Shown: one piece after another, positions 13,118 to 13,356 of the stretch
How positions within the stretch are numbered: position 1 is the stretch's first letter
How the letters are laid out: each line of letters begins with the position of its first letter
Assembly: GCA_016209585.1 (NCBI GenBank)
Contig: JACQVU010000421.1
Span: 1 to 13,356 of the forward strand
Length of the DNA stretch: 13,356 nucleotides
Source: Planctomycetota bacterium
GTDB lineage: Bacteria > Planctomycetota > UBA8742 > JACQVU01
Reading direction: 5' to 3'
The notes under the pieces: model-generated
Seen by the model: only the letters and a program-made list of their open reading frames with translations
Databases searched by the model: none
Told to the model about the DNA's origin: nothing
Translations under genes and position numbers: made by a program

Positions 13118-13356
13118 ATGACCCCCCCCCCTCACATCGGCGAACTTCAGCGGTCGCAAGGGCGCGTTTATTCGCGGGATCGTTTTGCTGGTGGTGGCTG
13201 TGGCGCTCTGCCCCCTGACCGAGGTTTCGACCCCCGCGAGCGCCGCGCCCAAGCCGAAAGAGGCTCCGAGCCTGACGGGCCTCTGGACGGTCACGATGGC
13301 CACCACGACCACCAACTGCCCCGACCCCAGCGTGGTGCTCGGCACGCAGACCTTCA
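13118..13356 (+). CDS. Secreted protein, N-terminal part; ATG out of frame across a C10 tract
   Basis: From 13143 a frame opens reading NFSGRKGAFIRG, then the hydrophobic core IVLLVVAVALCPL, then STPASAAPKPKEAP with a probable signal-peptidase cut after ASA, and LTGLWTVTM. It runs off the right edge, so length and family are unknown. This frame has no ATG, GTG or TTG before the hydrophobic core. An in-frame TGA lies at 13119-13121. The only good start, ATG at 13118 with GGAA 8 nt upstream, is one base off because of ten C at 13122-13131. With nine C it would read MTPPPLTSANFSGRKG and join the signal peptide directly. The ATG frame as written gives a His/Arg-rich shadow sequence. It is either phase-variable, frameshifted, or a homopolymer sequencing error. 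The signal-peptide frame itself is well supported. Confidence 0.6.
   Translation, partial: MTPPPHIGELQRSQGRVYSRDRFAGGGCGALPPDRGFDPRERRAQAERGSEPDGPLDGHDGHHDHQLPRPQRGARHADL
13122..13131 (+). repeat. Poly-C tract (C10) inside the start of a coding region
   Basis: Ten consecutive C directly after ATGA. Loss of one C or gain of two restores the frame between the ATG and the signal peptide. A G9 run (12875-12883) lies 239 nt upstream. Confidence 0.8.

Noticed and set aside
11645..13345. A 566-codon open frame on the minus strand opposite the GH78-like gene
   Set aside because: It is rich in Arg, Pro, Ala and His with no domain pattern and lies antisense to a gene with recognisable GH78 blocks. 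Long empty frames are expected at this GC content.
13118..13356. The frame starting directly at the ATG as the real protein
   Set aside because: It reads through as an Arg/His/Asp-rich sequence with no signal peptide, while the frame one base away has a textbook signal peptide and ordered composition.

Overview
This is a very GC-rich bacterial window with ten protein genes: eight complete, one cut by the left edge and one cut by the right edge. It has no tRNA, rRNA, CRISPR array or recognisable transposase. A HEAT-repeat membrane protein ending in an LTG...W..WW tail, a DUF4139 secreted protein, a diverged DnaA and short periodic intergenic repeats together suggest a planctomycete-like or related environmental lineage. 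That placement is inference; no marker here fixes the phylum.

Layout. Positions 2-993 (+) hold the end of a HAD phosphatase and a DUF374-type acyltransferase that starts on the phosphatase stop codon. Positions 1012-3821 (-) hold a three-gene unit: a two-helix membrane protein, a formyltransferase-fold enzyme overlapping it by 4 nt, and a membrane-anchored HEAT protein. An RmlD-like SDR (3909-4823, +) is divergent from it. A 342-nt spacer with a DnaA-box-like site, an AT-rich tract, a good promoter and a terminator-like hairpin leads into dnaA (5166-6623, +). dnaN and recF are not beside it. After dnaA come two long hairpins and an A-rich repeat patch, then a DUF4139 exported protein (6958-8541, +). 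A convergent pair follows on the minus strand: a lipoprotein and an alpha/beta hydrolase that overlap by 4 nt (9580-10707 and 8729-9583). A divergent GH78-like protein (10913-12865, +) comes next, then a structured spacer and the start of a secreted protein whose ATG is separated from its signal-peptide frame by a C10 tract.

Functionally the region mixes replication initiation (dnaA) with envelope genes: acyltransferase, formyltransferase, SDR sugar-nucleotide enzyme, GH78-like protein, lipoprotein and secreted proteins. No single pathway is evident. The signals most worth a second look are the C10 tract after the last ATG, the 9-bp periodic inverted repeat at 8596-8681, 29-nt direct repeats bracketing the DUF4139 gene, the structured dnaA leader, and the apparent loss of catalytic residues in the GH78-like protein.
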